A stretch of 64,000 bases of DNA from Paludisphaera soli (GTDB lineage Bacteria > Planctomycetota > Planctomycetia > Isosphaerales > Isosphaeraceae). Within the stretch, counting starts at the first letter, position 1; the number at the start of each line of letters is the position of its first letter. Positions 34,675 to 45,415 of this stretch are shown one piece after another. The notes beneath the pieces were generated by a model. That model was given only the letters and a program-made list of their open reading frames with translations. It was not told the DNA's origin and made no database searches. The position numbers and the translations under genes are program-made. Location of the stretch: contig NZ_JAALJI010000006.1 of the NCBI RefSeq assembly GCF_011064595.1, forward strand, positions 248,001 to 312,000. The letters are read 5' to 3'.

Positions 34675-34743
34675 GGCCCGTCGGGCTGGCATACCTTCGT
34701 CGTATCCCCTGAAGCTGGCTTCCGAAGATTCGAGAGATCCTTT

Positions 34744-35457
34744 ATGTCGGTCGCCCCTGCTTCCCGAGACGCCACGCCCACGGGGCCCGAGTATGAGGGG
34801 CCGACGACGGTCTCCACGTTCACGATCGCCGGTCGGACGATCCGCCTGGCCCGGCCGGTCGAGCCCGACCGGCTTCTGGACGACCCGGCCGTGCACGACT
34901 GGAACCGTCGCGACGACTACATGCCCTACTGGGCGTATCTCTGGCCCGGCGCGGGGATGCTGGCCGAGGCCGTCCTGTCGCGCTGGGGGGGCGTCGCCCC
35001 CGGCGAGGACGAGGTCCTGGAGCTGGGCTGCGGGCTCGGCCTGGGGGGGCTCGCCGCGATGGCGCTGGGCTTCCGCGTCCGGTTCAGCGACTACGACCCC
35101 GCCGCCTTCGGCTTCATCCGGCGGAGCGTCGCCGAGAACGGCTTCCCCGCCGACCGCGCGGCCTTGATGCTCCTGGACTGGCGCGAGCCCCCCTCCGAAC
35201 GCTTCCCGCGCATCGTCGCCGCCGACGTGCTCTATGAGAAGCGGCTCGTCCCGCTCGTCGCCGACGTCCTCGCGAAGATGCTCGCCCCCGGCGGCGAGGC
35301 CCTGATCGCGACCCCCTACCGGGTCTCGGCGGAGACTTTCCCGGAGGAAGCGGCGGGGCGGGGTTTGATCGTCGAGTCCGAGGCGGCCTGGACGCTCGAC
35401 GAGGCCGGCGAGCGCCGGCCGGGGACGATCTACCGGGTCGTCCGCGAGGGGGGCTGA
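34744..35457 (+). CDS. SAM-dependent methyltransferase (METTL21/lysine-methyltransferase-like)
   Basis: A 237-residue methyltransferase with motif I VLELGCGLGLGGLAAMALG (about residue 93), acidic strand FSDYDPAAF, and post-motif IVAADVLYEKRLVPLVAD. The phrase YMPYWAYLWPGAGMLAEAV before motif I is typical of the nicotinamide N-methyltransferase/METTL21 protein-lysine branch. The substrate is unknown. Start ATG 34744 is preceded by GAGATCC. It stands alone. Confidence 0.8.
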   Translation: MSVAPASRDATPTGPEYEGPTTVSTFTIAGRTIRLARPVEPDRLLDDPAVHDWNRRDDYMPYWAYLWPGAGMLAEAVLSRWGGVAPGEDEVLELGCGLGLGGLAAMALGFRVRFSDYDPAAFGFIRRSVAENGFPADRAALMLLDWREPPSERFPRIVAADVLYEKRLVPLVADVLAKMLAPGGEALIATPYRVSAETFPEEAAGRGLIVESEAAWTLDEAGERRPGTIYRVVREGG

Positions 35458-35648
35458 GACGGACGACGCTCAAGTCGAGGCCCCCGGGGCGACGATCTTC
35501 GTCGGGGGCTTGCGCGAAGCGGCGCGGCCCGCGCCCCGACCGCATCCCAACGCCAAGGGTCTCGCGCACGATCATCGACGACTACAACCGCGGCTACCAG
35601 GCGGGCACGACCGGCTGGTACACGGGCCCGCCGAGGTCCGCCGCCGAG

Positions 35649-36098
35649 ATGGTCGGGCGCTGGAACGCCGGGGCCGACCGCCAACGCTGGCAGCAACCCG
35701 CCTCGTCCGGGTCCTCCGGGGTCGGCGGGGATTCGATCGGATGGCCCGTCTGGGCGGGGCTGATCGGCGCGGTCGTCGGCGGGATGTGGAGCCAGTCCTG
35801 GATCGTGGCGATCGCGTCGGCGGCGGCCGGCTTCGCCTGGACGCTCGTCGTGATCGCCCTCATCGGCCTGCTCCGGGCCCTGACCTGGGTGTTCCGCGGG
35901 CTTCCCGTCATGAAGCTCGTCGCCGGTGGCGTCTCCTGCGGGCTGACCGTCTGGGCCCTCCTGGAGGGGTTCGCCCGCGGTCAGACGGTGGTCGGGTCGA
36001 TGGGCGCGGCCGCGGGGGGAGCCTTCGCCGCGCTCGGGCTCGGGCTGGCGGCGTGCCTCCTGCTGGCCCCCCTCCGGGCGCTCGCGCGGCTGCGATGA
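35649..36098 (+). CDS. Small polytopic membrane protein, start uncertain
   Basis: From the ATG at 35649 the product is 149 residues with about four hydrophobic segments (WPVWAGLIGAVVGGMW, IVAIASAAAGFAWTLVVIAL, VAGGVSCGLTVWALL, AAAGGAFAALGLGLAACLLL). In the same frame upstream, without a stop, lies TIIDDYNRGYQAGTTGWYTG, an unusually Tyr/Gly-rich stretch that looks coding, but no ATG, GTG or TTG was found there. The real start may therefore be upstream with a non-standard codon, or the window has a sequence error. Function unknown. Confidence 0.5.
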   Translation: MVGRWNAGADRQRWQQPASSGSSGVGGDSIGWPVWAGLIGAVVGGMWSQSWIVAIASAAAGFAWTLVVIALIGLLRALTWVFRGLPVMKLVAGGVSCGLTVWALLEGFARGQTVVGSMGAAAGGAFAALGLGLAACLLLAPLRALARLR

Positions 36099-36108
36099 GC
36101 GGGGCGGA

Positions 36109-37029
36109 TCACTCGCGGTTCGACCGGGCCGTGCCGATGAAGTCGGCGACGGCGGCGACGCCGGTCTCGTCGAGAGCGCGGGCGATCCCGTCGAGGACGT
36201 CCTCGGCGGCGGCGGGGTTGTAGAAGCTCGCGGTGCCGACCTGGACGGCCGAGGCCCCGGCGACGAGGAACTCCAGCGCGTCGTCGGCGTCGGCGATCCC
36301 GCCGACGGCGATGATGGGGAGCGTCGGCAGGGCGCGGGCGACGTCCCAGACGATCCGCAGGGCGATCGGCTTGATCGCCGGGCCGCTGAGTCCGCCGACG
36401 TCGTTGGCCAGGATCGGCCGCCTGCGGCGCCAGTCGACGGCCATCCCGCGCACCGTGTTGATGAGCGAGACGGCGTCGGCCCCGGCCTCGGCGGCGGCGG
36501 CGGCGATCGCCACGACGTCGGTCACGTTGGGGGTGAGCTTGGCGATCACCGGCAGCGGGCAGGCCTCGCGGACCCGTCGCACGAGTCGGCCGACGGCCGC
36601 CGCGTCGATCCCCAGGTCGAGCCCGTGGCTGACGTTCGGGCAGGAGACGTTCAGCTCGACCGCCGCCAGGCCGGGCTCGTCGCCGAGCGACGCGGCCATC
36701 GCCACGAACTGATCCTCGTCCTCGCCGGCGATGTTGGCGATCACGGCCGTCCCGGTGGTGCGGAGGTACGGCAGGTGGTGCTCGCGGAAGTGGTCGATGC
36801 CGTCGTTGTCCAGGCCGATGGCGTTGAGCAACCCGGCGCGGGTCTCGACGGTCCGGGGCGTGGGGTTGCCCGCCCGGGGGCGGTGGGTGACCGTCTTGGG
36901 GACCACGCCGCCCAGGCGTTCGAGGCGGACGAAGCCCGCCATCTCGCGGACGTAGCCGAAGGTCCCCGACGCCGTCAGGACCGGGTTCTTGAGCGACAAC
37001 CGCCCCAGCTTCACGCGCAGATCGACCAC
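36109..37029 (-). CDS. pyrD: Dihydroorotate dehydrogenase, class 1B catalytic subunit type
   Basis: A 306-residue enzyme oxidising dihydroorotate to orotate with FMN in pyrimidine synthesis. The start LKNPVLTASGTFGY and the FMN site AGADAVSLINT, plus IIAVGGIADADDALEFL, mark class 1. The catalytic base is Cys130 in ELNVSCPNV. Length and the form of the motif suggest class 1B, which works with an NAD-linked PyrK subunit; no pyrK is adjacent. GTG 37029 is chosen because it follows GAGAGGAG and gives the usual length; a longer ATG-led frame reaches 37146 in Arg-rich sequence. Confidence 0.88.
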   Translation of the reverse strand: MVDLRVKLGRLSLKNPVLTASGTFGYVREMAGFVRLERLGGVVPKTVTHRPRAGNPTPRTVETRAGLLNAIGLDNDGIDHFREHHLPYLRTTGTAVIANIAGEDEDQFVAMAASLGDEPGLAAVELNVSCPNVSHGLDLGIDAAAVGRLVRRVREACPLPVIAKLTPNVTDVVAIAAAAAEAGADAVSLINTVRGMAVDWRRRRPILANDVGGLSGPAIKPIALRIVWDVARALPTLPIIAVGGIADADDALEFLVAGASAVQVGTASFYNPAAAEDVLDGIARALDETGVAAVADFIGTARSNRE

Positions 37030-37336
37030 CGCTCGCAGACTCCTCTCGACGATCCATCCCGATCGGTCCGGAGGGACCGACGGCGGGGCGCGACGGCCGC
37101 GCCGGGCCCCCATCATCGCCTTTTCGGGCCGTCGCCGCCACGGCATCGGGCGCGTCTCCGCTTCCGATTGTCAACGCTGGATCCGGTCGAGATGAAAAGT
37201 CGACGAATATCCGGGAGACTTCTCGTCATGTCCGTGCTCCCTTGGTAGGTTGGTCCCATACCCCTCGAAGGCGAGGGGCAAATCCGTCCTCTCCCATAAG
37301 TGCTCGGTCCGTTCTCCATTCAGGAGTCGCCGTCTC

Positions 37337-38404
37337 ATGTCCAGGACTTCGAAGGCGCGCGCGTTCACGCTGATCGAATTGCTCGTGGTGATCGCCATCA
37401 TTGCGGTTTTGATCGCCCTCCTCCTCCCGGCCGTCCAGGCGGCCCGCGAGGCCGCCCGTCGCGCGCAGTGCACGAACAACCTGAAGCAACTCGGGCTGGC
37501 GATGCATAATTACATGTCGTCGACCAACGCCTTCCCGACCGGCAACATCCGGCGGATGGGCGTCCCGATGATGCCCGGGGCGGGCAACTGCGGCAGGAAC
37601 ATCTTCAACAACTGCCAGAACACGCCGTGGTTCTGCCTGATGCTGCCGTACATCGAGCAGGGGAATCTCTCGAACTCCTACAACTTCATGGTCGGGGCCG
37701 AGGGCCCGATGACGCCGCTGCCGCTGGGCTTCGCCGTCAACTCGACGGTCTCCTCGACGAAGATGAGCACGTTCCAGTGCCCCAGCGACCGCAACAACAT
37801 CTTCCAGATCACGCCCGCGTACCAGGGCGGGGCCTTGAGCGCCAACACCTTCTCGAAGGGCAACTACGCGGTGAACTGGGGCAACCTGCACTGGGCCCAG
37901 GACGACCAGGCGGCGGCCGCGCCGATGATCGACCCGGCGACCGGCGTGCTGCCGACGTTCCAGAAGGGGGCCTTCGGCTTCTTCACGATCGGCGTGGAGG
38001 GGGTGACCGACGGGACCAGCAACACGGTCTTCGCCGCCGAGATCCTCCAGGGCGCGCAGTACGACGTCCGGGGCATGATGTGGTCGACCCTGCCGGGCGG
38101 CGCCTCGTACCAGGCCCGACTGGCGCCGAACAACCCGACCGACTTCTACCGGTCGGGCCTGACCGGCGACTTCCTCAACCAGGTGATCTTCTGCGTCTCC
38201 GAGCCCGCGCAGGGCCTCCCCTGCACCGGCGGCGCCGGCGACCGGCTCGCCTACGCCGGGGCCCGCAGCCGCCACGCCGGCGGGGTCAACGCCCTGATGG
38301 GCGACGGCTCCTGCCGGTTCGTCAAGAACAGCGTGAGCATGCCGGTCTGGCTCGGCCTCAACACCATCGCCGGCGGCGAGGTCATCAGCGCCGACTCGTA
38401 CTGA
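37337..38404 (+). CDS. DUF1559 prepilin-like secreted protein
   Basis: A 355-residue paralogue of the two other DUF1559 proteins. N-terminal helix [20 protein letters not shown] (residues 9-28), then [20 protein letters not shown]. The C-terminus has [20 protein letters not shown], where the second half shows an extra Cys. The first residues are short, so the prepilin-like leader is only eight residues. The start is ATG 37337 after AGGAG. Unlike the others there is no lipoprotein beside it; the next gene (cheB) is convergent. Confidence 0.9.
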   Translation: MSRTSKARAFTLIELLVVIAIIAVLIALLLPAVQAAREAARRAQCTNNLKQLGLAMHNYMSSTNAFPTGNIRRMGVPMMPGAGNCGRNIFNNCQNTPWFCLMLPYIEQGNLSNSYNFMVGAEGPMTPLPLGFAVNSTVSSTKMSTFQCPSDRNNIFQITPAYQGGALSANTFSKGNYAVNWGNLHWAQDDQAAAAPMIDPATGVLPTFQKGAFGFFTIGVEGVTDGTSNTVFAAEILQGAQYDVRGMMWSTLPGGASYQARLAPNNPTDFYRSGLTGDFLNQVIFCVSEPAQGLPCTGGAGDRLAYAGARSRHAGGVNALMGDGSCRFVKNSVSMPVWLGLNTIAGGEVISADSY

Positions 38405-38435
38405 GCACGAGTCGCGGCGTCGGCCCCTGGCGCGA

Positions 38436-39569
38436 TCAGTGCCAGGTGCCGGCGTCGGGGTTGGCCACCCAGGCCAGCACGGTCGACGCGATCGAATCCA
38501 GGGGGACGACGTACTTGGCCGCCCCCCGGCGGATCGCCTCGCGAGGCATGCCGAAGACGATGCAGGAGGCCTCGTTCTGGGCGATCGTGAGGGCCCCGGC
38601 CTCGCGCATCTCCAGCAGGCCGCCGGCGCCGTCGTCGCCCATGCCGGTCATGATCACGCCGGCGGCGGCCGGCCCGGCGGCCTGCGCGGCCGACCGGAAG
38701 AGGACCTCGACGCTCGGCCGATGCAGGCAGACCGGCGGGCCCTCCAGCAGCTCCACGCGATAGCCCGAGCCGTGCCGCTTGACCGCGCCGTGCGCGGCGC
38801 CGCCGGGGATGATCAACGCCCGCCCCGGCCGCACCGGCTCGTGATGCCGCGCCTCGACGACCTCCAGCTTGATCCGGGCGTCGTTGTTCAGCCGCTCGGC
38901 GAAGGCGCCGGTGAAGTCGGCGGGCATGTGCTGCACCACCACCAGGCCCGGCGCGTTGGCCGGGAACCCCGCCAGCAGGGCCTGGATGGCCTGCACGCCC
39001 CCGGTGCTCACCCCCACGACGACCAGGGGGTCGCTGGTCGTCCCCCTCGGCGTGTAGGGGACGTAGGGGAGGACGACGTCGGCCGAGTGCCGCGAGTCGG
39101 CGGGGCCCGTCGCCCGCTCCTCGCGCAGGGGGAGCTTGCCGGCGCGGGCCGCGTTGCGGATGCTCTCCAGCAGGTTGGCCGACCATTCCGGCAGCCGCGA
39201 GGCGTCCAGCCAGTTGGGCTTGGCGATGACCTCGATGGCGCCCATCTCCAGCGCCGTGACCGCCCGCTCGGCGACCGACGTGCAGAGGACCACGGGCATG
39301 GGGTGCTGCTTCATCAGCTTGCGCAGGAACGTCAGGCCGTCCATGCGGGGCATCTCGACGTCCAGCACGATCACGCCGGGGACCGACCGGCTGAGCATCC
39401 CCACGGCCTCGTAGGGGTCGGCCGCGAGGGTCACGCGGAAGCGGTGGTCGGACTCGATGATCGCCTTCAGGCGCTGGCGGATCACGGCGCTGTCGTCCAC
39501 CACCATCACCTCGATGGCCGAGTGATGGGCGGGCGGGACCGGCGGCTGGGAGCGGTCGCGCAGGGCCAT
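38436..39569 (-). CDS. cheB: Chemotaxis response regulator and methylesterase CheB
   Basis: A 377-residue CheB: receiver domain with phospho-acceptor Asp70 (VIVLDVEMPRMDG) and a methylesterase domain with Ser188 in VVGVSTGG, His214 in VVQHMP and Asp312/313 in TGMGDDG. It removes methyl groups from the receptor encoded upstream. Six bases separate it from cheR. It is the last gene of the chemotaxis operon. Confidence 0.93.
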   Translation of the reverse strand: MALRDRSQPPVPPAHHSAIEVMVVDDSAVIRQRLKAIIESDHRFRVTLAADPYEAVGMLSRSVPGVIVLDVEMPRMDGLTFLRKLMKQHPMPVVLCTSVAERAVTALEMGAIEVIAKPNWLDASRLPEWSANLLESIRNAARAGKLPLREERATGPADSRHSADVVLPYVPYTPRGTTSDPLVVVGVSTGGVQAIQALLAGFPANAPGLVVVQHMPADFTGAFAERLNNDARIKLEVVEARHHEPVRPGRALIIPGGAAHGAVKRHGSGYRVELLEGPPVCLHRPSVEVLFRSAAQAAGPAAAGVIMTGMGDDGAGGLLEMREAGALTIAQNEASCIVFGMPREAIRRGAAKYVVPLDSIASTVLAWVANPDAGTWH

Positions 39570-39575
39570 GGGGGG

Positions 39576-40442
39576 TCAATCCTCTTTCTGGAAGATCGAC
39601 GGCGATTGCTTGCGGAACATCGCCGGGACCGAGGGGAGGATCTCGCCGTTGCCCATGATCAGCCACCCGCCGGGCCGGATGTGCTGGGCGAGCCGGTTCA
39701 AGAGCACCTGCCGCTCGTCGTCCGAGAAGTAGATCGAGACGTTGCGGCAGAAGACCATGTGGAAGTCGGAGGGGATCGACCAGGGGCTGGTCCGCAGGTC
39801 GATGTGCCGGAACTTCACCAGGTCGCGGATCTCCGGGACGATCCGGAACGAGCCCTCGCGAGGCCCCCGGCCCAGCAGGAAGAACCGCCGCAGCCGCGCC
39901 TGGGAGACCCCCTGGACGTCGCGCGCCGTGTAGATCGCCCCGGCGGCCACCTTGAGCATCTCCAGCGAGAGGTCGCTCCCCCAGATGTCGATCCGCGAGA
40001 GGCTGTGCTGCGGCAGCGCCTCGGCCAGCGCCATGGCCATGCTGTAGGGCTCCTGGCCCGACGAGCAGCCGGCCGACCAGATCCGCACCGGGCCGTTCGG
40101 CGACTCCCGCAGCCACTGCGTGACCTTCTCGATCAGGAACGTGAAGTGGGCCGGCTCGCGGAAGAACGAGGTGTGGTTGACCGTGCTCAGGTCGATCAGG
40201 AGCTGGGCGCCCCAGCCCGTCGGGTCGGGCCGCAGCGCCTGGTCGTAGAACTGGGTGAAGCTGGCGATCCCCCGCGCCTGCAGCCGCGACCGCAACCGGG
40301 CCTGGAGCAGCCCCATGCGGTGCGTCTCCAGGCTGATGCCGATCTGGCTGCGGAGGAACCCGATGACCCCGCCGAAATCCTTCTCGGACCACGGTTCGGG
40401 ATCATTCGAGGGCGAGGGTGGCAGCATGCCCGACGACGCCAC
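39576..40442 (-). CDS. cheR: Chemotaxis protein methyltransferase CheR
   Basis: A 288-residue CheR, which methylates receptor glutamates using SAM. The catalytic fold is marked by VRIWSAGCSSGQEPYSMAMA and ASELD-like DIWGSDLSLEML, then FCRNVSIYFSDDERQVLLNR. The start of the protein carries a Pro/Ser/Asp-rich leader. It begins one base past the cheW stop and ends six bases before cheB. It probably docks to the C-terminal pentapeptide of the receptor encoded two genes upstream. Confidence 0.92.
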   Translation of the reverse strand: MASSGMLPPSPSNDPEPWSEKDFGGVIGFLRSQIGISLETHRMGLLQARLRSRLQARGIASFTQFYDQALRPDPTGWGAQLLIDLSTVNHTSFFREPAHFTFLIEKVTQWLRESPNGPVRIWSAGCSSGQEPYSMAMALAEALPQHSLSRIDIWGSDLSLEMLKVAAGAIYTARDVQGVSQARLRRFFLLGRGPREGSFRIVPEIRDLVKFRHIDLRTSPWSIPSDFHMVFCRNVSIYFSDDERQVLLNRLAQHIRPGGWLIMGNGEILPSVPAMFRKQSPSIFQKED

Positions 40443-40443
40443 G

Positions 40444-40956
40444 TTAGACTCCCTCGCCGTTTATCGAGGCCAAAACCGAGAACACACGGTCCACGTCGAG
40501 TACGAGCAAGAAGGCGTCCTGGTGACGGATCAGCCCCCGGACGAACGGGGTGGTCTTGCCGAGGCCCAGCTGCGGCGACGGCTGCACCTGCTCGGGCGAG
40601 AACTCCAGCACGTCGGAGACCCGGTCCACCAGCAGCCCCGTCACCTCCGAGTCGTTCCCCGCCTCGGTCTCCACGATCAGCACGCTCGGGGCGCGGGCCG
40701 GCTTGGCGTCGACGGGGAGGCCGAACGGGATCCTCAGATCATACACCGGCACGACGTGTCCGCGAAGGTTGATCACCCCCAGCAGGCACCGCGACGCCCC
40801 CGGGACCTCGGTGATCGCCAGCACGTCCAGCACCTCCTGGACGCGCAGGACCTCCAGCGCGTAGCCCTCGCCCCCCAGGCGGAAGACGACGTACGACTGG
40901 GCGCGGTCCCGGTCTCGGTCCCGTTCGGCGGCGTCGTCGGCGGTCAGGTCGATCAT
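40444..40956 (-). CDS. cheW: Chemotaxis coupling protein CheW
   Basis: A 170-residue CheW that links receptors to the CheA kinase. The core reads YVVFRLGGEGYALEVLRVQE, then EVPGASRCLLGVINLRGHVV and PVYDLRIPFGLP. An acidic/Arg-rich stretch of about 18 residues precedes it. The start follows GAAGGG. It lies 125 bases after the receptor stop and one base before cheR. Confidence 0.92.
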   Translation of the reverse strand: MIDLTADDAAERDRDRDRAQSYVVFRLGGEGYALEVLRVQEVLDVLAITEVPGASRCLLGVINLRGHVVPVYDLRIPFGLPVDAKPARAPSVLIVETEAGNDSEVTGLLVDRVSDVLEFSPEQVQPSPQLGLGKTTPFVRGLIRHQDAFLLVLDVDRVFSVLASINGEGV

Positions 40957-41081
40957 CCGCGGAGGCCCTTCAAACGATCGCCCCGCCGGGCCCGCGCGGG
41001 GTGACCGGCGGCCTCGACCGGGAGGCGTGGGGATCGGAGCGAGGTCGGATCGACGCGGCGGTCGGCCCGACCCTCGCCTCT

Positions 41082-42989
41082 TCAGAATCGCTCGAAATTG
41101 TCGTCGTCGTCAAGGTTGACCACCACCCCGCCCCGGGGCGGCGGGACCACGCCGGTCGGCGAGGATCCGGCCCCGTGGCCCGCCGCGGGCGGCGGGCCGG
41201 CGGACTGGCCGTGGCCGCGCCCCGATTGCTCGTGGCCGTGGCCGTGGGACGAGCCGTGGCCGTGCGACGGGCCGTGGCCGCCCCCGGGCCCGTTGCCGCC
41301 GTCGTGGTGGCGGTCCCCCCCGAGCGCGGCCGGCGTCCGGTGCGTCGCGTGCGGGTGCGACCCCCCTCGCGGCCTGTACTCCAGCCCCCGGCCCGGCGAG
41401 GGGGCGGCCGGGGGGGCGTAGGCCCCGGCGTCCAGGCGGAAGAAGTCGACCTCCCGCTGGAGGCTCGTGGACTGCAACGCCAGGTCGGTCGAGGTCGCCG
41501 CCAGCTCGTGGCTGGCCGCCGCGTTCTGCGAGACCACGTCCTCCAGCTGCTTCACGCCGATGTTGATCTCGCGGATCGCGTTCATCTGCTCCTGGCTCGC
41601 CGCCGCGATCTCCGAGATCAGCTCGGACGTGTCCCGGATCATCGGCACCGTCCGCTCCAAAAGCTGCCCCGCGTTCTCGGCGACGGCCACGCTTTTCTTG
41701 GCCAGGTCGCTGATCTGCTGGGCGGCCGCCTGACTCCGCTCGGCCAGCTTCTTGACCTCGCCGGCCACCACGGCGAACCCCCGGCCGTGCGGGCCCGCCC
41801 GGGCGGCCTCGATGGCCGCGTTCAGGGAGAGCAGGTTCGTCTGGTAGGCGATGTCCTCGACGATCAGGATCTTCTGGGTGATCTCCCGCATCGCGGCGAC
41901 GGTCTCGTGCACCGCCTCGCCCCCGCGCCCGGCCTGGGCGCTCGCCTCGTTGGCGGTCCGGGCGGTGTCTCGGGCGTGCTGGGCGTTGCGGGCGACCGAG
42001 CCGTCGACCGACTGCAGGCTGCTGCCGATCTCCTGGAGCGTCGCCGCCTGCTGGTGGGCCCCCTGCGCGAGCTGCTGGGCCGACGAGTTCAGCTCGTTGC
42101 TCGCCGTCGAGACCGACGCGGTCGTGTTGCGGATCTGGCCCACGACCTCCGACAGCTTGACCACCACCGCGTCGGTCAGCCCCGCCAGCTCCCCCATCTC
42201 GTCGGAGCGGACGATCCCGGTGCGGTTGTAGAGGTGGCCTTCCTTCAGGTCCTCGGTGACGTGGATGATCTGGAGCAAAGGCTTGATGAACCAGCGGCCG
42301 AACAGGAAGCCCAGGAGGATCGTGAGCGGGATGATGGCACCCAGCAGCATCAGGATCTTGCTCTGGGAGTCGTAGATCGTCTCGTACGCATTCTTGCGGG
42401 GGACGGCCACGAGCACCGCGTAGCCGTGCTTGGCCTCGGCCGGGGCGGGCGTCGCCAGCCGGATCGAGGCGAAGCCCACGACTTCGGGCTCCAGGTAGGT
42501 CTCGCCGGCGACGGCCTCGACGTGGTCGTTGCCGATCGCGTTCTGGGCCCGGTTGACGACCTGCTCGTATCGCGACGGCAGCCGGTCCGACTTGTCCTCG
42601 AACTTGCCGTCCGGGCCGCGATGGTTGATCAGCACGGTGTTCTGCGGGTCGACGACCATCACCTGGGTGTTGGCCAGCTCGAACCGCGAGACGACCTCGG
42701 CGATCGCGTTCTGGATCATCCGCCGGGCGGCCTCGTCGAGGTTCCACTCCGGCAGCGCCATCCCCGCTTCCTCGGGGGCCGTGGCGGTGACCGGCTTGGT
42801 CTTCTGGTTGGTCAGGGCGGCGGTGTGGATCTTGTCGCTGATCGCGGCCGCGGCGGTCTGGATGATCAGGTCTTGCTTGCGCTTGAACTGGTCGTCGGCC
42901 AGGTAGGCGGTCGCCGCGACGATCCCCGCCGGGATCAGGCCGAAGGCCACCAGCGCCAGGGTGACTTTCTTCCGCAGGGTCAATCTCAT
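41082..42989 (-). CDS. Methyl-accepting chemotaxis protein with His-rich tail and C-terminal pentapeptide
   Basis: A 635-residue receptor: TM1 (residues 9-31), a periplasmic sensor (about 32-210), TM2 (about 212-233), HAMP, then a cytoplasmic signalling hairpin with the conserved tip [20 protein letters not shown] and [20 protein letters not shown] (about 374-413). After about residue 540 comes a flexible tail with many His-Gly pairs ([17 protein letters not shown]), possibly metal-binding. The last five residues are NFERF, fitting the x-aromatic-x-x-aromatic CheR-docking pentapeptide (NWETF in enterobacteria). Its ATG overlaps the cheA stop (ATGA). Confidence 0.92.
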   Translation of the reverse strand: MRLTLRKKVTLALVAFGLIPAGIVAATAYLADDQFKRKQDLIIQTAAAAISDKIHTAALTNQKTKPVTATAPEEAGMALPEWNLDEAARRMIQNAIAEVVSRFELANTQVMVVDPQNTVLINHRGPDGKFEDKSDRLPSRYEQVVNRAQNAIGNDHVEAVAGETYLEPEVVGFASIRLATPAPAEAKHGYAVLVAVPRKNAYETIYDSQSKILMLLGAIIPLTILLGFLFGRWFIKPLLQIIHVTEDLKEGHLYNRTGIVRSDEMGELAGLTDAVVVKLSEVVGQIRNTTASVSTASNELNSSAQQLAQGAHQQAATLQEIGSSLQSVDGSVARNAQHARDTARTANEASAQAGRGGEAVHETVAAMREITQKILIVEDIAYQTNLLSLNAAIEAARAGPHGRGFAVVAGEVKKLAERSQAAAQQISDLAKKSVAVAENAGQLLERTVPMIRDTSELISEIAAASQEQMNAIREINIGVKQLEDVVSQNAAASHELAATSTDLALQSTSLQREVDFFRLDAGAYAPPAAPSPGRGLEYRPRGGSHPHATHRTPAALGGDRHHDGGNGPGGGHGPSHGHGSSHGHGHEQSGRGHGQSAGPPPAAGHGAGSSPTGVVPPPRGGVVVNLDDDDNFERF

Positions 42990-45415
42990 CGGACGGTCTC
43001 CGCCCTCACGCCGGCCGTCGGCGTGCTTCGTAGGTTGTTCTCGGCGATCCGCGATTCCGATACGAGCGCCGCCAGGTCCAGGATCAGGGAGACCGAGCCG
43101 TCCCCCAGGATGGTCGCGCCGGAGAACCGGCCGAGCCCGTGGAGCCCCTCGCCGAGCGACTGGATGACGGCCTGGACCCGGCCGCTGAGGCGGTCCACGG
43201 CCACCCCCACGCGCTGGCCCGAGTGCCGGGTCAGCAGCAGCTCCTGGCGGGCGGGGGGCGTCCCCTCGATCCCGAACAGCCGTCGCAGCGAGATGGTCGG
43301 CACCAGCTCCCCGCGGACGGTCACGCAGGGCCGGCCGGCGGAGAGGGCCGTCTGGATCCCCCCGAGCGCCACGCATTCCTCGACCTGCGCCAGCGGCACG
43401 ACGTAGCGGCCGCCGCCGGTCTCGATCAGGAGGCCGTCGATCAGGGCCAGGGTCAGCGGCAGCCGGAAGATGAACGCCGTGCCTTTGCCCGGCGAGCTCT
43501 CCACGGCCAGGCTGCCGCGCAGGGCCCGCACGGAGTCGCGGACGACGTCCAGCCCCACGCCCCGGCCCGACATGTCGCTGACCTGGTCGCGGGTGGAGAA
43601 GCCGGGCTCGAAGATCAGGCCGACCACGCGGGGGTCGTCGGCCGGCGTGCCGGGGGGGATCAGGCCGCGCTCGACCCCCTTGCGGACGATCCGGTCGCGA
43701 TCCAGGCCGCGGCCGTCGTCCTCGACCTTCAGCGCCACCCGGTCCCCCTCGTGGCCGGCCGTGAGCGTGATCCGCCCGACCCGGGGCTTGCCGGCGGCGA
43801 GCCGCTCCTCGGGGGTCTCCAGCGCGTGGTCGACGGCGTTGCGGATCAGGTGGATCATCGGGTCGCCCAGGCGTTCGATGATCGTGCGGTCGAGCTTGGT
43901 CTCCTGGCCGACGATCCGCAGCTCGATCTCCTTGCCCGAGCGGTCGGCCTGGTCGCGGACGAACCGGGGGAACCGCGAGAACAGCTCGTCCACCGGGACC
44001 ATGCGGAGGTCCAGCGTGGTGTCGCGGATCTCGCGGCTGACCCGCAGGAGCGATTCCAGCGTGGCGCCCCAGGGGGCCGCGCTGCGGACCTCCCGGAGGC
44101 CTTGCAGGTTGTCGGAGATCACCGCCAGCTCGCCGGCCAGGCCGACCAGGTCGTCGAGCTGCTGGGCGTCGACGCGGATCCGGCCGTGGGTGCGGGCCGT
44201 CGGCGCGGCCGCGGCGGTCGCGGGCCGTTTCGCCCCGTTGGTCGCCGCGGCGCCGTCGGCGGCGGCCGGTGCCGTAGCCGACGCGGGCGGCCCGTCCGAC
44301 GAGGCGGGGGGCGGGGGCCGATGCGCGGAGACCGGGGTGGGGGGCGAGGAGACCGGCGTCCCCCTCGGCAGCTTCAGCAGCGGCGTCTCCACCGGCTCGA
44401 AGCCGCCGTCGGCGAGCCGACGCTCCACGCCGATCGCGCCGTCCTCGGCCACGAACAGGAAGACGTCGTCCAGCCGTTCGGGCTCGACCTCGGTCCGGAG
44501 GGTGCAGGTCCAGCTCAGGTAGCAGCGCTCGGGGTCGAAGTCGTCCAGGGGGGGGACGGCGTCGGCGTCGGCCCGGACTTCCAGCTCGCCCAGCTCGCGA
44601 AGCTCGTCGAAGACCCCCAGCAGGTTGACCCCGCGCTTCAGCACGTCGGGACCCGGCGCGAACCGGATCCGGTAGAGGGGCTTGGCCTCGTCGGGGGCGG
44701 ACGCCTCGGCGGGCATCGACTTCCGCTCGGCCCCCTTCATCCGGGCGGGGGCCTTGGGCTTGGAGGCACCCTCCCCCGCGGCCTTGCGTCGCGAGCGTTT
44801 GGGCTTGGCGGCCTTGGGCTCGGGTTCGGGCGGCGGCTCGGGCGTGACGGGCTCGGGAGGCGGCGGCGTGGGGGCCGTCGGCGCGGGCTTCGGCGGTTCC
44901 GGCTTCGTCGGTTCGGGCCTCGGCGCGGCCTTGGCGGCCGACGGCGGCGCGGGGACCGGCGCCGGCGAGGGCGAGGGATGGGCCGGCGGCGCGGCCGGGG
45001 GGGGCTCGTCGGGCGGCGGCTTGGGGGTGGAGGGCGAGGTGAGGAGTTCGGCGAGCCGCTGGCTGAGGTGGCCCGAGCCGGGGATCGGCGACGACGCGGC
45101 CTCGCCCTCGACCATCGCCGCGAGGTGGTCGCGCGATTCCAGGAGCGTGGTGATGATGTCCGAGTCGACGGCCAGGCTGCCGGTGCGGATCCGTTCGAGG
45201 ACCGCCTCGATGCCGTGGGTGAACTCGGCGATCGCCCCCAGGCCGACCATCGCCGCGGCCCCCTTGAGGCTGTGCGCGGCGCGGAACGTCTTGTCGAGGT
45301 GCGCGCGGTCGCCCTGGCGTCGCTCCAGCTCCATCAGGCCTTCTTCGAGGCTGATGAGAAGCTCGCGCGCCTCCTCGTAGAACATCTCGCGAAATCGATC
45401 GTCCGCGCTTCCCAA
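42986..45415 (-). CDS. cheA: Chemotaxis histidine kinase CheA
   Basis: A 809-residue CheA. Domains in order: HPt with phospho-His48 ([10 protein letters not shown]), a long Pro/Ala/Glu-rich linker (about 115-240), a P2/regulatory-like domain (about 245-340), a second Pro/Ala-rich linker, dimerisation, HATPase ([16 protein letters not shown], then [17 protein letters not shown] and [14 protein letters not shown]) and a C-terminal CheW-like domain. It phosphorylates the CheY-like regulator and CheB. Linkers are unusually long and low in complexity. First gene of the operon cheA-mcp-cheW-cheR-cheB. Confidence 0.93.
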   Translation of the reverse strand: MGSADDRFREMFYEEARELLISLEEGLMELERRQGDRAHLDKTFRAAHSLKGAAAMVGLGAIAEFTHGIEAVLERIRTGSLAVDSDIITTLLESRDHLAAMVEGEAASSPIPGSGHLSQRLAELLTSPSTPKPPPDEPPPAAPPAHPSPSPAPVPAPPSAAKAAPRPEPTKPEPPKPAPTAPTPPPPEPVTPEPPPEPEPKAAKPKRSRRKAAGEGASKPKAPARMKGAERKSMPAEASAPDEAKPLYRIRFAPGPDVLKRGVNLLGVFDELRELGELEVRADADAVPPLDDFDPERCYLSWTCTLRTEVEPERLDDVFLFVAEDGAIGVERRLADGGFEPVETPLLKLPRGTPVSSPPTPVSAHRPPPPASSDGPPASATAPAAADGAAATNGAKRPATAAAAPTARTHGRIRVDAQQLDDLVGLAGELAVISDNLQGLREVRSAAPWGATLESLLRVSREIRDTTLDLRMVPVDELFSRFPRFVRDQADRSGKEIELRIVGQETKLDRTIIERLGDPMIHLIRNAVDHALETPEERLAAGKPRVGRITLTAGHEGDRVALKVEDDGRGLDRDRIVRKGVERGLIPPGTPADDPRVVGLIFEPGFSTRDQVSDMSGRGVGLDVVRDSVRALRGSLAVESSPGKGTAFIFRLPLTLALIDGLLIETGGGRYVVPLAQVEECVALGGIQTALSAGRPCVTVRGELVPTISLRRLFGIEGTPPARQELLLTRHSGQRVGVAVDRLSGRVQAVIQSLGEGLHGLGRFSGATILGDGSVSLILDLAALVSESRIAENNLRSTPTAGVRAETVR

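Noticed and set aside
38429-38446. Terminator between the third DUF1559 gene and cheB
   Set aside because: Only a 6-base-pair stem, overlapping the cheB 3' end, with no T tract.
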